Positions 26,101-35,457 of a stretch of 64,000 bases of DNA are shown here, one piece after another. The notes beneath the pieces were generated by a model that worked only from the letters and a program-made list of their open reading frames with translations, was not told where the DNA came from and ran no database searches. The stretch covers positions 1 to 64,000 of the forward strand of contig NZ_LMQB01000027.1 in NCBI RefSeq assembly GCF_001424045.1, given 5' to 3'. How positions within the stretch are numbered: position 1 is the stretch's first letter; each line of letters starts with the position of its first letter. Made by a program: the position numbers and the translations under genes. This stretch comes from Rhizobium sp. Leaf371. Its GTDB lineage: Bacteria > Pseudomonadota > Alphaproteobacteria > Rhizobiales > Rhizobiaceae.

Positions 26101-26938
26101 CGGTGACGGCCGGATCGGCGAGATCTTCATCGACATGCACAAGGAAGGCGCCGCCTTCCGCGCGATGATGAACAATTTCGCCATCGCCATCTCGCTCGGC
26201 CTGCAGTACGGCGTGCCGCTCGAGGAATATGTCGAGGCCTTTACCTTCACGAAGTTCGAACCCGCCGGCATGGTGCAGGGCAACGACGCGATCAAGAACG
26301 CCACGTCGATCCTCGACTATGTGTTCCGTGAACTCGCCGTCTCCTATCTCGGCCGCCACGACCTGGCCCATGTCGATACGTCGGACTTCGGCAATACGGC
26401 ACTCGGCAAGGGCATTCAGGAAGGCAAGACCAACCTGCTTTCGACAGGCTGGACCCGCGGCCACAAGCCGACCCTCGTCTCCGGCACGACGACCGGCTCC
26501 GGCATCGATCGCGCGTCCGGCGAGCCGAAGGGATCGGCGACGTCGGCCCCTGCCCGCAGCACTTCACAGAGCGGCATCGTCACCCCGTTTGCAGGCTCCG
26601 CCGCCCGCAAGCTGGAACCGGCAACGTCGATCTCGATCTCCGAAGTCGTCGCTTTCAAGCGCGACTACGAGGAACGGGCCGTCGAAGTCATCGAAGAGGT
26701 CACCACCGAAATCGCGGAACCGCCCCGCGACGTCACGGCCCTCTTCTCCGACAAGGCGGCAGCCGAAGCCGCTGCCGCGAAATCCGACGCCAAGAAGCTG
26801 GAAGCCGAACGCCGCATGCGCTCGATCGCCCAGGGCTACACGGGCAACATGTGCTCGGAGTGCCAGAACTTCACGATGGTCCGGAACGGCACCTGCGAAA
26901 AGTGCGACACCTGCGGCGCCACCAGCGGTTGCAGCTGA
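23114..26938 (+). CDS. nrdJ: Adenosylcobalamin-dependent (class II) ribonucleoside-diphosphate reductase
   Basis: 1274-residue enzyme that reduces ribonucleotides to deoxyribonucleotides using a radical generated from adenosylcobalamin, with or without oxygen. Conserved blocks include [22 protein letters not shown], the [10 protein letters not shown] segment near residue 156, and [10 protein letters not shown] near 853. The C-terminus ends in a cysteine-rich ribbon (CSECQNF...[13 protein letters not shown]) that supplies the redox-active cysteines. An Ala/Glu-rich linker precedes it. The ATG at 23114 follows AAGGA; an in-frame TTG at 23105 is rejected. Upstream NrdR-like boxes suggest repression when dNTPs are high. 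Confidence 0.95.
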   Translation: MQIERRFTKAGQSAYADIAFRKAVSEIKNPDGSIVFRLADIDVPAQFSQVAADILAQKYFRKAGVPARLKKVEENAVPSWLWRSVADEAALKDVPKDEHYGSETDARQVFDRLAGTWTYWGWKGNYFASEDDALAFRDELAYMLATQRVAPNSPQWFNTGLHWAYGIDGPGQGHFYVDPFTGKLVKSKSSYEHPQPHACFIQSVGDDLVNEGGIMDLWVREARLFKYGSGTGSNFSYLRGEGEKLSGGGKSSGLMSFLKIGDRAAGAIKSGGTTRRAAKMVVVDIDHPDIEDYINWKVKEEQKVAALVTGSKIVAQHLKAIMKACVNCDGPDGACYDPNENPALKREIKAAKKDQVSENYIQRVIQFARQGYKDIDFKTYDTDWDSEAYLTVSGQNSNNSVSLRDDFLRAVEADGDWNLTARKDGRVMKTLKARDLWESISYAAWASADPGLHFNTTMNDWHTCPAAGSIRASNPCSEYMFLDDTACNLASLNLLQFKDQTTKNIDIADYEHAVRLWTIVLEISVMMAQFPSKEIAERSYEYRTLGLGYANIGGLLMSSGIPYDSKEGRAIAGALTAVMTGVSYATSAEIAAKLGPFPGFKPNRDNMLRVIRNHARAARGEANGYEGLSVAPVPLVHAECPDQTLVTHAVAAWEKALSLGEQHGYRNAQVSVIAPTGTIGLVMDCDTTGIEPDFALVKFKKLAGGGYFKIINRAVPEALRTLGYSESQIAEIEAYAVGHGNINQAPAVNPGSLRAKGFTDDKIEAINGATKAAFDIKFVFNQWTLGVDFLKDTLKVSDEQLADMSFNLLEHIGFSRKEIEAANVHVCGAMTLEGAPFLKVEHLPVFDCANPCGKIGKRYLSVDSHIRMMAAAQPFISGAISKTINMPNEATVEDCKNAYMLSWKLALKANALYRDGSKLSQPLNASLIEDEEDEDALETLIQQPAAAQAVSVTEKIIERVIERITREREKLPNRRQGYTQKAIVGGHKVYLRTGEFGDGRIGEIFIDMHKEGAAFRAMMNNFAIAISLGLQYGVPLEEYVEAFTFTKFEPAGMVQGNDAIKNATSILDYVFRELAVSYLGRHDLAHVDTSDFGNTALGKGIQEGKTNLLSTGWTRGHKPTLVSGTTTGSGIDRASGEPKGSATSAPARSTSQSGIVTPFAGSAARKLEPATSISISEVVAFKRDYEERAVEVIEEVTTEIAEPPRDVTALFSDKAAAEAAAAKSDAKKLEAERRMRSIAQGYTGNMCSECQNFTMVRNGTCEKCDTCGATSGCS

Positions 26939-26991
26939 TCGGAAGGGGAATGACCTGAACAGGCATTCCCGCCAAACCCTACAAACAACAG

Positions 26992-27018
26992 GCCCGTCGA
27001 TATCATCGGCGGGCTTTT
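26992..27018 (+). terminator. Rho-independent terminator of nrdJ
   Basis: GCCCGTCGAT (26992-27001), a 3-base loop and ATCGGCGGGC (27005-27014) with one wobble, followed by TTTTCGTTG. Confidence 0.8.
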
Positions 27019-27046
27019 CGTTGTGTCCGCTTCGTTCTGTCGCTTG

Positions 27047-27072
27047 GGAACCGGTCATTCACCAAGGACGTT
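27047..27072 (+). promoter_or_regulatory. EcfG-type general stress promoter
   Basis: GGAAC at 27047-27051 and CGTT at 27069-27072 with 17 bases between them fully match the alphaproteobacterial EcfG consensus GGAAC-N16/17-CGTT. It lies between the nrdJ terminator and the ATG at 27094, with a predicted start near 27078. Confidence 0.75.
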
Positions 27073-27093
27073 GCAGTTAAAATGGAGCGGATC

Positions 27094-27417
27094 ATGACCG
27101 AGACCTATCCTCGTACGCCGGACGGTCGGTACTTTGTCGTTCGGGGGCGTCTGTGGCGGACGAGTGATCCGGGTCTGCCGGAAGACGAGCGTGTGCGTTT
27201 GGTTTCCGAACTGATGTCGGCCCGGCGCGCCGTTCGCGACGCGCGGGGAAATCCTGATCGTATGGCGCTCGCGCGGGCGCAAGTCGATGCGGCCAAGATC
27301 GCGCTTGGGGAACGCGGGCCAGCCTGGTGGACGGATGGGGCTCCCGACCACAATCGTCGCCTTGCCAGGAATACGCCCTATGCGGCGTGGCACGCTGCTC
27401 TTATGGCGGAAGCCTGA
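27094..27417 (+). CDS. Conserved hypothetical protein behind an EcfG promoter (107 aa)
   Basis: Soluble, arginine-rich protein of a kind I have seen annotated only as hypothetical in alphaproteobacteria: it opens with YPRTPDGRYFVVRGRLWR, has a helical middle (LVSELMSARRAVRDAR) and ends near LGERGPAWWTDGAPDHNR. The ATG at 27094 has GGAG 6 bases upstream; the ATG at 27082 would lie at the edge of the predicted transcript start. The perfect EcfG-type promoter predicts induction in general stress and stationary phase. No biochemical function can be inferred. Confidence 0.75.
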   Translation: MTETYPRTPDGRYFVVRGRLWRTSDPGLPEDERVRLVSELMSARRAVRDARGNPDRMALARAQVDAAKIALGERGPAWWTDGAPDHNRRLARNTPYAAWHAALMAEA

Positions 27418-27614
27418 TCAGCGACGCCGTTGCAACCGGGACTATCCCACCTTGTCCCGATCCCACCATCTCTGCTTTGCAGGAAACGCCCTACCCTAAA
27501 ATTGGGATGGAATCGGCGTCAAATTTACGAGTTCTTAGCCGACGCAGCGCATGGATGCTGATGAGCATGGTAAGCGTCGGATCACGTACGCGCATGCGCG
27601 ACCTGGAGGGTCTC

Positions 27615-29435
27615 ATGCCAAGTTTGACGATTTCGCGCCTGCTCGCCGTTTTCGGTGTGGTCGTCACCGGCGGCCTTGTCGCATCCATCGGTCTCCAAAC
27701 CATGGCCTTGCAGACGCTGAAAGTCGGTGGCCCGGTCTATGCCGAGATCGCCAACGGAAAGGATGTCATCGCCGATATCCTGCCGCCGCCGCTCTATACG
27801 CTGGAGGCCTATATGCTGGCGAACGAGACGATGGCGCATCCGGACCGTGCGAATGCCAATCTCGAGAAGATGCGGACGCTCCGGCGCGACTTCGACGGGC
27901 GCAAGGCCTTCTGGGCTTCAGCCGATCTCAACCCGGCGCTTTCTGCGGGGCTGGCCGACCAGGTCCTCGCGAGCGGCGAGGCCTTCTGGGCCGTTGCGAC
28001 GGCCTTCGAGGAGGCAAAGGCCAAGGGCGAAGCCGCCGACCTGCAGCCCGTCATGGACGCTTTCTATCGGCACGATGCGAAGGTTCGGGATTTCGCGTCT
28101 CTGGCAAGCGCAACGCTTGACGCGTCGGTCGCGGATGCGGACTTTACCGGCACGGAATATACGATGATCGGTGCGTTCAGCAGCGGTGCGTCCGTCCTCC
28201 TGTTTCTGGCAGGGCTCTGGTTCGTCCGCCGTCGGGCGATCAAGCCGCTTGTCGAGATCGGCAAGGCGATGAACGTCCTGTCGGCGGGCAATTATGCAGC
28301 GGAGGTTCCGTTCGCCACGCGTACGGATGAGATCGGCGCGATGTCCCGCGCCCTCACCGTGTTTCAGGCCGGTGCGCGGGAACGCCAGCAGATGCGCGAG
28401 ATGGCGGAACGCGACCGCTCCTTGTCCGACGCCCAGCGTGTCGAGCAGCAGCGCAACCGCGAGCGCGAAGCCGACGAACTGCGCATGGTCGTGGAAACGC
28501 TCGGCGCCGGGCTCGGGCGCCTCGCGGAATGCAATATCCGCAAGCCGCTCGAGCATCCCTTTGCCGAACGGTTCGAGCCGCTACGGCTCGATTTCAACCA
28601 GTCGCTGGCGACCTTCCAGCTGACCCTGGAGCAGGTTCTCGGCAAGACGTCCGACCTCTCGGGCAATGCGAGCGAGATGTACCAGGCCGCAGACGAACTC
28701 TCCAAGCGCACCGAGCAGCAGGCCGCGGCCCTCGAGCAGACATCGGCCGCCCTCGAAGAGGTGACCGCCACCGTCAAATCCTCAGCCGACCGTGCCGCGG
28801 AAACGCGCAGCCTCGTCGGTGCGGCCAACCGCAGTGCGACATCGTCCGGCCAGGTGGTGCGCGACGCGGTCGAGGCCATGCGGCGGATCGATACATCGTC
28901 GCAGCAGATCGGCCAGATCATTCACGTGATCGACGAGATCGCCTTCCAGACGAACCTGCTTGCGCTCAATGCCGGGGTCGAGGCGGCCCGTGCAGGAGAG
29001 GCCGGGCGGGGCTTTGCCGTCGTGGCGCAGGAGGTTCGCGAACTCGCCCAGCGCTCCGCTGCCGCGGCCAAGGATATCAACGCGCTGATACGCACATCTT
29101 CGGGCGACGTCTCGGATGGCGTCCGTCTCGTGGATCAGGCCGGCCGCACGCTCGCGGAAATCGCGCAGTACGTGATCGATATCGACGCCAAGGTGGAGGC
29201 GATCACGACGGCGTCGAAGGAGCAATCCGTCGGGCTTCTGGAGATCAGCACGGCCGTCAATGCGATCGACCAGATGACGCAGAAGAACGCGGCAATGGTG
29301 GAGGAAACCACGGCTATCAGCAGCAGCCTCGCCTCCGACGCCACCGCGCTGTCGGCCATCGTCAATCGCTTCCAGCTCAATCCCGGCCGATCCGATGCGA
29401 CGTCCGTACCGATCGCACGGCACCGGGCCGCATAG
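27615..29435 (+). CDS. Methyl-accepting chemotaxis protein
   Basis: 606 residues. A membrane helix lies near residues 6-28, a periplasmic or outer helical bundle follows to about 180, and a second helix (VLLFLAGLWFVRRR) leads into a HAMP domain near 208. The signalling domain contains the invariant hairpin tip IDEIAFQTNLLALNAGVEAARAGE near 438-461. No C-terminal CheR pentapeptide is visible. The ATG at 27615 is preceded by GGAGGG; the longer frame to 27327 overlaps another gene. The ligand is unknown. There are no other chemotaxis genes in the window. Confidence 0.92.
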   Translation: MPSLTISRLLAVFGVVVTGGLVASIGLQTMALQTLKVGGPVYAEIANGKDVIADILPPPLYTLEAYMLANETMAHPDRANANLEKMRTLRRDFDGRKAFWASADLNPALSAGLADQVLASGEAFWAVATAFEEAKAKGEAADLQPVMDAFYRHDAKVRDFASLASATLDASVADADFTGTEYTMIGAFSSGASVLLFLAGLWFVRRRAIKPLVEIGKAMNVLSAGNYAAEVPFATRTDEIGAMSRALTVFQAGARERQQMREMAERDRSLSDAQRVEQQRNREREADELRMVVETLGAGLGRLAECNIRKPLEHPFAERFEPLRLDFNQSLATFQLTLEQVLGKTSDLSGNASEMYQAADELSKRTEQQAAALEQTSAALEEVTATVKSSADRAAETRSLVGAANRSATSSGQVVRDAVEAMRRIDTSSQQIGQIIHVIDEIAFQTNLLALNAGVEAARAGEAGRGFAVVAQEVRELAQRSAAAAKDINALIRTSSGDVSDGVRLVDQAGRTLAEIAQYVIDIDAKVEAITTASKEQSVGLLEISTAVNAIDQMTQKNAAMVEETTAISSSLASDATALSAIVNRFQLNPGRSDATSVPIARHRAA

Positions 29436-29466
29436 GCCCGACCAATGTGGCCCCGCGTCGTCGTCG

Positions 29467-30330
29467 TCAGCGCCCGAAGCGGCGGGCGCCGACGACGCAG
29501 AGGATGACGCAGACGGTGATGCCGAGCATGCCCGTCGTGACCGGCTCGTGCAGGACCGTTGCCGCGAGCGCCAGCGCGAAGAAGGGCTGGAGCAATTGCA
29601 GCTGTCCGACGGCTGCGATGCCGCCTTGCGAGAGGCCGCGATACCAGAAGATGAAGCCGATGAGCATGCTGAAGAGCGAGACATAGGCCAGGCCGAAAAG
29701 TGCGGGCGGCTCGATGCCGGCAAAGCTGGCTGGCATGGTGAAAAGGGCGATGCCGAGCATCGGCGGCAGCGAGAGCACCAGGGCCCAGGAAATCACCTGC
29801 CATCCGCCGAGGGTTCGCGACAGCTTCCCGCCTTCGGCATAACCGAGACCGCAGACGACGATCGCCAGCAGCATCAGCAGGTCGCCCAAGGGTGATGCGC
29901 GGAGGCCCTGCGCGAGAGCGTAACTGGCCACAAGCGCGCTTCCGAGCAGAGAGAAGATCCAGAAAGCCGGCTTCGGCCGCTCGCCGCCGCGGACGACGCC
30001 GAAGATGGCCGTCGCCAGCGGCAGGAGCCCGATGAAGACGATCGAATGGGCCGAGGTGACGTGCTGAAGCGCGAACGCCGTCAGCAGCGGAAAGCCGACG
30101 ACGACACCGAGTGCGACGATCGACAGGGAGACCGTCTCACGCGGGGTGGGCCATTTCTGGCGCAGCAGCAACAAAAGGGCAAGCGCCAGCAGTCCAGCGA
30201 TCGTCGCCCGCGCAACCGTGAGGAACACCGGGTCGAACTGCATCACCGCGATGCGCGTTGCGGGGAGCGATCCGCTGAAGATCACCACCCCGATCATTCC
30301 GTTCACCCACCCGGCCGTTGACCGATCCAT
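29467..30330 (-). CDS. DMT family exporter (EamA domain)
   Basis: 287 residues with ten predicted helices and two EamA repeats (GVVIFSGSLPATRIAVMQ in the first, FGLAYVSLFSMLIGFIFWYRGL in the second). The ATG at 30330 has AGGAG 6 bases upstream, better than the ATG at 30348. It is divergent from a MocR-family regulator with 114 bases between the starts, an arrangement in which the regulator commonly controls the transporter. The cargo is probably a metabolite or amino acid but is not identifiable. Confidence 0.88.
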   Translation of the reverse strand: MDRSTAGWVNGMIGVVIFSGSLPATRIAVMQFDPVFLTVARATIAGLLALALLLLLRQKWPTPRETVSLSIVALGVVVGFPLLTAFALQHVTSAHSIVFIGLLPLATAIFGVVRGGERPKPAFWIFSLLGSALVASYALAQGLRASPLGDLLMLLAIVVCGLGYAEGGKLSRTLGGWQVISWALVLSLPPMLGIALFTMPASFAGIEPPALFGLAYVSLFSMLIGFIFWYRGLSQGGIAAVGQLQLLQPFFALALAATVLHEPVTTGMLGITVCVILCVVGARRFGR

Positions 30331-30396
30331 TATGCACTCCTTCGACATGTGGCCGTTATTGACCCGCAGATGCCGGAGTGCCAGAAACGGTTACCG

Positions 30397-30428
30397 ACAG
30401 TTCTCCCAAACTGTTATGGTTATTAACC
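30397..30428. promoter_or_regulatory. Operator-like inverted repeats between the DMT exporter and mocR genes
   Basis: ACAGTT (30397-30402), a 6-base loop, AACTGT (30409-30414) form a perfect dyad. GGTTATTAACC (30418-30428) is a second dyad. GGTTA also occurs as a direct repeat at 30389-30393. These fit a binding region for the divergent MocR regulator. Confidence 0.4.
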
Positions 30429-30444
30429 GATACGGATCGAGATT

Positions 30445-31863
30445 GTGGCGCGCGCACCGAACGCAACGACAATGGTGATGGAGACGATCCGGCAGCGGAT
30501 CGCGGGTCGCGCGCTGCTGCCGGGCGCAAAGCTGCCGTCGATCCGAAAGCTCGCTGCGACGCTCAAGGTCTCCACATCCACGGTGGTGGAAGCCTATGAC
30601 CGGCTGGTCGGCGAGGGCACGATTCTCCCGCGCCCGGGGTCCGGTTTCTATGTGACGCATCAAGCGGGCGGGGCCGCCATTCCGTTCTCGGTCGCCGATG
30701 CCGGGCCGAAGCGCGACCGTGCGGTCGATCCCTTCTGGGTCTCCCGCCAGTCGCTGGAGGCGGATGCCGGCGACGCAAAGCCCGGATGCGGCTGGCTGCC
30801 ACCGGACTGGCTGCCGGAAGAGAGCATAAGGCGGACACTGAGGACCCTGTCGCGTGCCCGGAACCCGATACTCGCCGAATATGGCTCGCCCCTCGGCCTC
30901 ACGCCCCTTCGCCAGCTCATCGGCCGGCGCATGGCCGAGCGCGGTATCGAGGCCACTCCCGACCAGATTCTGCTGATGGAATCAGGAACGCAGGCGATCG
31001 ACATCCTCTGCCGCCTGCTGCTGGAGCCTGGCGATACCGCGCTAGTGGACGATCCCTGCTATTTCAATTTCCACGCTTTGTTGCGCGCACACCGCGCCCG
31101 CATCGTCGGTGTCCCCTATACCCCGTCTGGCCCGGATACCGATGCGTTTGCAAAAGCGGTCGCCGATCACCGGCCGCGGCTCTACATCACCAATTCCGCG
31201 ATCCACAATCCGACCGGCGCCGTGCTTTCGCCGGTCTCGGCGCATCGGGTTCTGAAGATCGCCGAAGCCAACGACGTCATCATCATCGAGGACGATATCT
31301 TCGCCGATCTCGAACACAGCCCTGCCCCGCGACTGGCGGCCTTCGACGGGCTCGACCGGGTGATCCACATCGGCAGCTTCTCGAAAACCCTCTCCGCCTC
31401 CGGCCGCTGCGGCTTCATCGCCGCAAGGGCGGAATGGATCGACAGCCTGACCGATCTGAAGATCGCCACGACCTTCGGCGGCGGCCGGCTGACCGCCGAA
31501 CTCGTCTATGGCGTCCTCAGCGACGGCACCTATCGCAAGCATCTGGAAGCGCTGCGGCAAAGGCTGTCGAAGACGATGCAGACCGTCTCTACCCGGCTTC
31601 TAAACCTTGGCGTCACGCCCTGGCTCGATCCGCAGGCCGGCATGTTCCTCTGGTGCAGGCTGCCCGATGAGATCGATGCGACCGAGGTGGCCCGGACGGC
31701 GCTCCGCCAGGGGCTTGTGCTCGCCCCGGGCAACGCCTTCAGTCTCTCCCAGACGGCGACCGGCTTCATGCGCTTCAACGTCTCGCAGATGCAGGAGCCG
31801 CAGGTCTTCGACCTGCTGCGCGATGTCCTTGCCGCGCAACGCGGCCAGAAAGACGGTGCGTGA
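30445..31863 (+). CDS. MocR-family transcriptional regulator (GntR HTH + aminotransferase domain)
   Basis: 472 residues. The N-terminal winged helix of GntR type covers roughly residues 8-72 (LPSIRKLAATLKVSTSTVVEAYDRL). The remainder is a class I aminotransferase fold with the PLP lysine in GSFSKTLSASGR near residue 314, so it should bind PLP as effector cofactor. It starts with GTG at 30445; a later ATG pair near 30472 would shorten the helix region. It probably regulates the divergent DMT exporter and itself. Confidence 0.9.
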   Translation: MARAPNATTMVMETIRQRIAGRALLPGAKLPSIRKLAATLKVSTSTVVEAYDRLVGEGTILPRPGSGFYVTHQAGGAAIPFSVADAGPKRDRAVDPFWVSRQSLEADAGDAKPGCGWLPPDWLPEESIRRTLRTLSRARNPILAEYGSPLGLTPLRQLIGRRMAERGIEATPDQILLMESGTQAIDILCRLLLEPGDTALVDDPCYFNFHALLRAHRARIVGVPYTPSGPDTDAFAKAVADHRPRLYITNSAIHNPTGAVLSPVSAHRVLKIAEANDVIIIEDDIFADLEHSPAPRLAAFDGLDRVIHIGSFSKTLSASGRCGFIAARAEWIDSLTDLKIATTFGGGRLTAELVYGVLSDGTYRKHLEALRQRLSKTMQTVSTRLLNLGVTPWLDPQAGMFLWCRLPDEIDATEVARTALRQGLVLAPGNAFSLSQTATGFMRFNVSQMQEPQVFDLLRDVLAAQRGQKDGA

Positions 31864-31890
31864 GGGATTGAGGGCGGCGCTCGTCCCGCG

Positions 31891-33021
31891 TTACTTCCAG
31901 CTCATGTAATCGCTGGCCGTGCAGCCGAACGGAGCACGCTGGTCGCCGAACCGCTTCTTCAGCTGGTCGCAACCCCATCGGTTCACCGGCCCCGGCATCA
32001 TATTGTTGATGTCCATGCCCGGCGACTGGAACTGCGTGTCGGAGGCCAGCACATACCAGAACCAGAAGCCGATCAAGCCGACGACGATCAGAAGCGGCAC
32101 GCCGAGGGCAATCTGCAGCCGGCGCCAGATCGACACCGTCTTGCGCGGGGCATCGACCAGCATGGGGCGATGCTCCGGCGCCTCGTCCGCCTGCCGGAAT
32201 GGCAACAGCGCCTGCGCACGCTCCGCATCGGTGAGCTCGATCCGCATCAGGCGGTCATCGAGCAGGACCGGCAGCGCCGTCTTCCCATGCCGGACGGCGA
32301 GCGCGACGGCCTTGCCACCCTTTTCGCCGACGATCAACGGCTCTTCGCCGTTCCGCATCTTCGTGTAGCCGGAGCGCTTGGTCCGGTCGTCGGCAATGGT
32401 GTCGTTGTAGGCGACGGAGAGGACATCGCGTTTGCGATCGAACGCCGTGACTTCGACGGGCACCGGCACCAGCATTGCGGGATGCCGGAGCTGGCGGCGC
32501 ACACGCCAGATCCGGAGACCCAGGAAGATCATGCCGACACCGAGGCCGCCCAGAGCAAGGGTGAGCAGCGAGAGTGTTATGATCCTGTTCCAGAGCTTGT
32601 CGAGACCGAGGCTCATGGTCGCGAGTTCCGGACGGTCGCCGGAAATGACGAGGCCAGTCTCGTAATCGCCGACATGAAAATCGACGAACATGATCTCCAC
32701 ATCCGTCGCGTAGTCCCGGCCGCCATAGCTGTAGACCAGACGGGCTTCGCAGTCGGTGAAGAAGCCTTTGCGCGTGGTGCAGCGACCGTTCTGGACGTCA
32801 CCATCCTCGATGAGGACGGGGTTCTGGCTGATGGTGAAATCCCGCACGACCCCCGGCCCTTCCCAGACGAGCAGGAAGATCGCCAGCGCCAGAATGATCG
32901 GCGTCGACCAGTAATAGGGCCGCGGCGTGGAAATGAGGTCGGGCGCCAGTTGCAGCGGCCGGCGGGGAAGCAGGAGCTCAGGCAAATCGAGGACCTTTCC
33001 GATGGACGCTTCCAGGCTCAA
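31891..33021 (-). CDS. Membrane protein of unknown function (376 aa)
   Basis: Three clear membrane segments: YWSTPIILALAIFLLVW near 36-52, IITLSLLTLALGGLGVGMIF near 146-165, and IALGVPLLIVVGLIGFWFWY near 315-334. The first loop contains two cysteines (GRCTTRKGFFTDCEARLVY) and a DUF3592-like beta pattern; two more cysteines occur near the C-terminus. The loop between helices 2 and 3 is large and polar. I do not recognise a named family with confidence. It is monocistronic and divergent from the kinase gene. Confidence 0.7.
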   Translation of the reverse strand: MSLEASIGKVLDLPELLLPRRPLQLAPDLISTPRPYYWSTPIILALAIFLLVWEGPGVVRDFTISQNPVLIEDGDVQNGRCTTRKGFFTDCEARLVYSYGGRDYATDVEIMFVDFHVGDYETGLVISGDRPELATMSLGLDKLWNRIITLSLLTLALGGLGVGMIFLGLRIWRVRRQLRHPAMLVPVPVEVTAFDRKRDVLSVAYNDTIADDRTKRSGYTKMRNGEEPLIVGEKGGKAVALAVRHGKTALPVLLDDRLMRIELTDAERAQALLPFRQADEAPEHRPMLVDAPRKTVSIWRRLQIALGVPLLIVVGLIGFWFWYVLASDTQFQSPGMDINNMMPGPVNRWGCDQLKKRFGDQRAPFGCTASDYMSWK

Positions 33022-33234
33022 CGTTCGGGCGCTCAGGGTACCCTACAAAGCACCACACGCGGAGGTTGGAAGCGATAGTGGTTCATTCAGATAGGCTTAT
33101 GGCGTGATTCGGCCGGCGCGGTCTCCCTTGACGGAACGAAACATAAGACTGGAAGCTCAAGCCATCTGGCCCTACATCGACGGTTGCCAGCCCGCGCCGT
33201 CTGCGACCGGCATTTGCCGACACGAGGTCCCGTT

Positions 33235-34695
33235 ATGTTTCCTGCCAATCCCGACTGCGGGAAACTTTTCGCCGAGATGGACTGGTCGTCGACACCGCTG
33301 GGGCAGCGCGAAGACTGGAGCGTCGAGCTGAAGACACTCACCAACGTCATGCTCGGGTCGCTGCAACCGATGCTCATCGTCTGGGGACCGAAGCAGACGA
33401 CTCTCTACAATGACGGCTATGCCGCCATGTGCGGGCACCGCCACCCCGCCGCCTTCGGCGGGTCGTTTCACGCGCTGTGGCACGATATCTGGGATGCCGT
33501 GGAGCCGATCATCACCGATGCCTATCAGGGCCGGGGAACATCGATGGACGACATCGAATTCACCATGCACCGAAACGGCTATCCGGAAGAAACGCATTTC
33601 GCCTTTTCCTACACGCCCGTGCGCGACCCGTGGGGCACGGTGCTCGGCATGTTCTGCGCCTGTACCGAAATCACCTCGCAGGTCATGGTTCGTCGCGCGG
33701 AGCGAACGCAACGCGAGCGCTTCCGGCAGGTGTTCGAGCTCAGCCCCGGCGGCATCGCCATGCTGGTGGGCCCGGACCACGTCTTCGACTACGCCAACGA
33801 GGAATATGACGCGATGATCGGCGTCGGCCGCGACATCATCGGCAAGACGGTGGCGGAGGCCGTGAGCGAGGTCGTTCGCCAAGGCTTCATCGACATTCTC
33901 GACGGCGTCTACCGGACGGGTGAGAGTTTCATCGCGCGTGGCCTGCCGATCCAGCTCAACCGGGGCCCCGATGGCGAGATGCAGCGCCGGCTCATCGACC
34001 TCGTCTACCAGGCGATGCGGCACGAAGATGGCACGATTTCCGGCATCCTCGTCCAGGCCCGCGACGTGACCGAGATTCGGGCCGAAGAGGCAAGCCGCGA
34101 GCTTCTGTCTCACGAGCTGGGGCACAGGCTGAAAAACCAGCTCGCCATGGTCCAGGCGATCGCTTCCCAGACCCTGCGCAACGCGCCCGACATCGCATCG
34201 GCGCGCCAGCGGCTTTCGGAACGCCTCGCCGTGCTGAGTGCTGCCCACGATACAATTCTCGAAGGCGGCCGCGGCACGTCGACCGTCCGTCAGCTCGTCC
34301 AGCAGATGACGGATCTCCACGACGATCCGGTCGCGCCGCGCTTCGTCACGTCCGGCCCGAACCTCAAGATCGGCTCCCGCCCGTCCCTGTCCCTCTCGCT
34401 CATCCTGCACGAGCTGGCCACGAACGCGGTCAAGCACGGAGCCCTCTCCGTGCCGGGCGGAAGCGTCGAATTGCACTGGCGGGTCGTTCTGCCGGGTGCC
34501 GACGGGTTCGAGATGATCTGGGCGGAACGAGGCGGGCCTGTGGTCGCGGAACCGCGCGTGCGAGGCTCGGGATCGCGACTGATCTCGGCGGGCTTGAACG
34601 GCACCAACGACGGCCATGTCGAGATGTCCTTTTTGCCGGAAGGCTTGCGTTGCGTCGTGACGGCAGACCTCGAGAGCTTCCAGAAAGAGCATTGA
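33235..34695 (+). CDS. HWE-family sensor histidine kinase with PAS domains
   Basis: 486 residues, no membrane segment. Two PAS-like domains occupy about residues 10-150 and 165-285. The kinase core begins with the H-box SHELGHRLKNQLAMVQAIASQTLR near 293-316, in which the phosphorylated histidine is expected, followed by SLILHELATNAVKHGAL (N-box) and HWRVV, the motif behind the HWE name. HWE kinases are abundant in Rhizobiales and sense light, redox or stress. The ATG at 33235 follows ACGAGGTC. The next gene, a receiver protein, overlaps the stop by 1 base. Confidence 0.9.
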   Translation: MFPANPDCGKLFAEMDWSSTPLGQREDWSVELKTLTNVMLGSLQPMLIVWGPKQTTLYNDGYAAMCGHRHPAAFGGSFHALWHDIWDAVEPIITDAYQGRGTSMDDIEFTMHRNGYPEETHFAFSYTPVRDPWGTVLGMFCACTEITSQVMVRRAERTQRERFRQVFELSPGGIAMLVGPDHVFDYANEEYDAMIGVGRDIIGKTVAEAVSEVVRQGFIDILDGVYRTGESFIARGLPIQLNRGPDGEMQRRLIDLVYQAMRHEDGTISGILVQARDVTEIRAEEASRELLSHELGHRLKNQLAMVQAIASQTLRNAPDIASARQRLSERLAVLSAAHDTILEGGRGTSTVRQLVQQMTDLHDDPVAPRFVTSGPNLKIGSRPSLSLSLILHELATNAVKHGALSVPGGSVELHWRVVLPGADGFEMIWAERGGPVVAEPRVRGSGSRLISAGLNGTNDGHVEMSFLPEGLRCVVTADLESFQKEH

Positions 34696-35084
34696 TGGCC
34701 GAGCAAACGCGCCGCGCGCCCGTCCTCATCGTCGAGGATGATGGCCTGATCCGGATGGATCTGGCCGATATCCTCGCCGACATGGGCCTTTCCACGGTCG
34801 AGGCCGCAAATGCGGATCAGGCGCTGAAGGTGATGGACACGCTTCAGGCGATCTCTGCGCTGATGACCGATATCGACATGCCCGGCTCCATGAACGGCAT
34901 CGCACTCGCCCACCGGGCAGCGCTTCGCAGCCCCACCTGCCCTCTGCTGATCATCTCCGGCCGGTACAATCCCGCGGACGGAACCCTGCCGGAAGGCGCA
35001 GTCTTCCTGTCCAAGCCGATTTCCGAGCCGGCGCTGCGCCGGGCTTTGGCCAAGATGGGGCTGATCGGGGCGATGGATTGGTAG
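34695..35084 (+). CDS. Single-domain response regulator
   Basis: 129-residue CheY-like receiver without an output domain. The acidic pocket is LIVEDDGLIRMD near residues 11-22, the phosphoacceptor aspartate lies in LMTDIDMPG near 57-65, and the conserved lysine in FLSKPI near 108. Its start overlaps the kinase stop (TGATG), so the two form a two-component pair. The output is unknown; a phosphorelay or protein-protein mechanism is likely. Confidence 0.9.
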   Translation: MAEQTRRAPVLIVEDDGLIRMDLADILADMGLSTVEAANADQALKVMDTLQAISALMTDIDMPGSMNGIALAHRAALRSPTCPLLIISGRYNPADGTLPEGAVFLSKPISEPALRRALAKMGLIGAMDW

Positions 35085-35180
35085 AGAGGCGTCGAAGACG
35101 ACCGGCTCGCAATGCACCCACAGGGAAAGATGCGTCTTGCGGCATGAAACCTGAAATCGAAATGATTTCTGAGGGTTCGA

Positions 35181-35257
<77 letters not shown>

Positions 35258-35457
35258 TGCCAATAGGTGGGGCAATACACGCTCCATAGCGGTGTCGCAA
35301 GGGAGAAAGCCGCATGGCCATTGTTTATTGTGCAATGCTGCCAAGGACGGAAAAATGCGGCGCGCTTGCATCAAGGTCATTCCGTTTTCGGCATTTGTGC
35401 GTTATGCCACTGAAAAGCCGGCAGAGCCGGCCCTTTGTCATGCTTGGAGTCTGAGGA

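Noticed and set aside
24785-26464. 559-codon minus-strand frame
   Set aside because: Lies inside nrdJ on the other strand; shadow frame.
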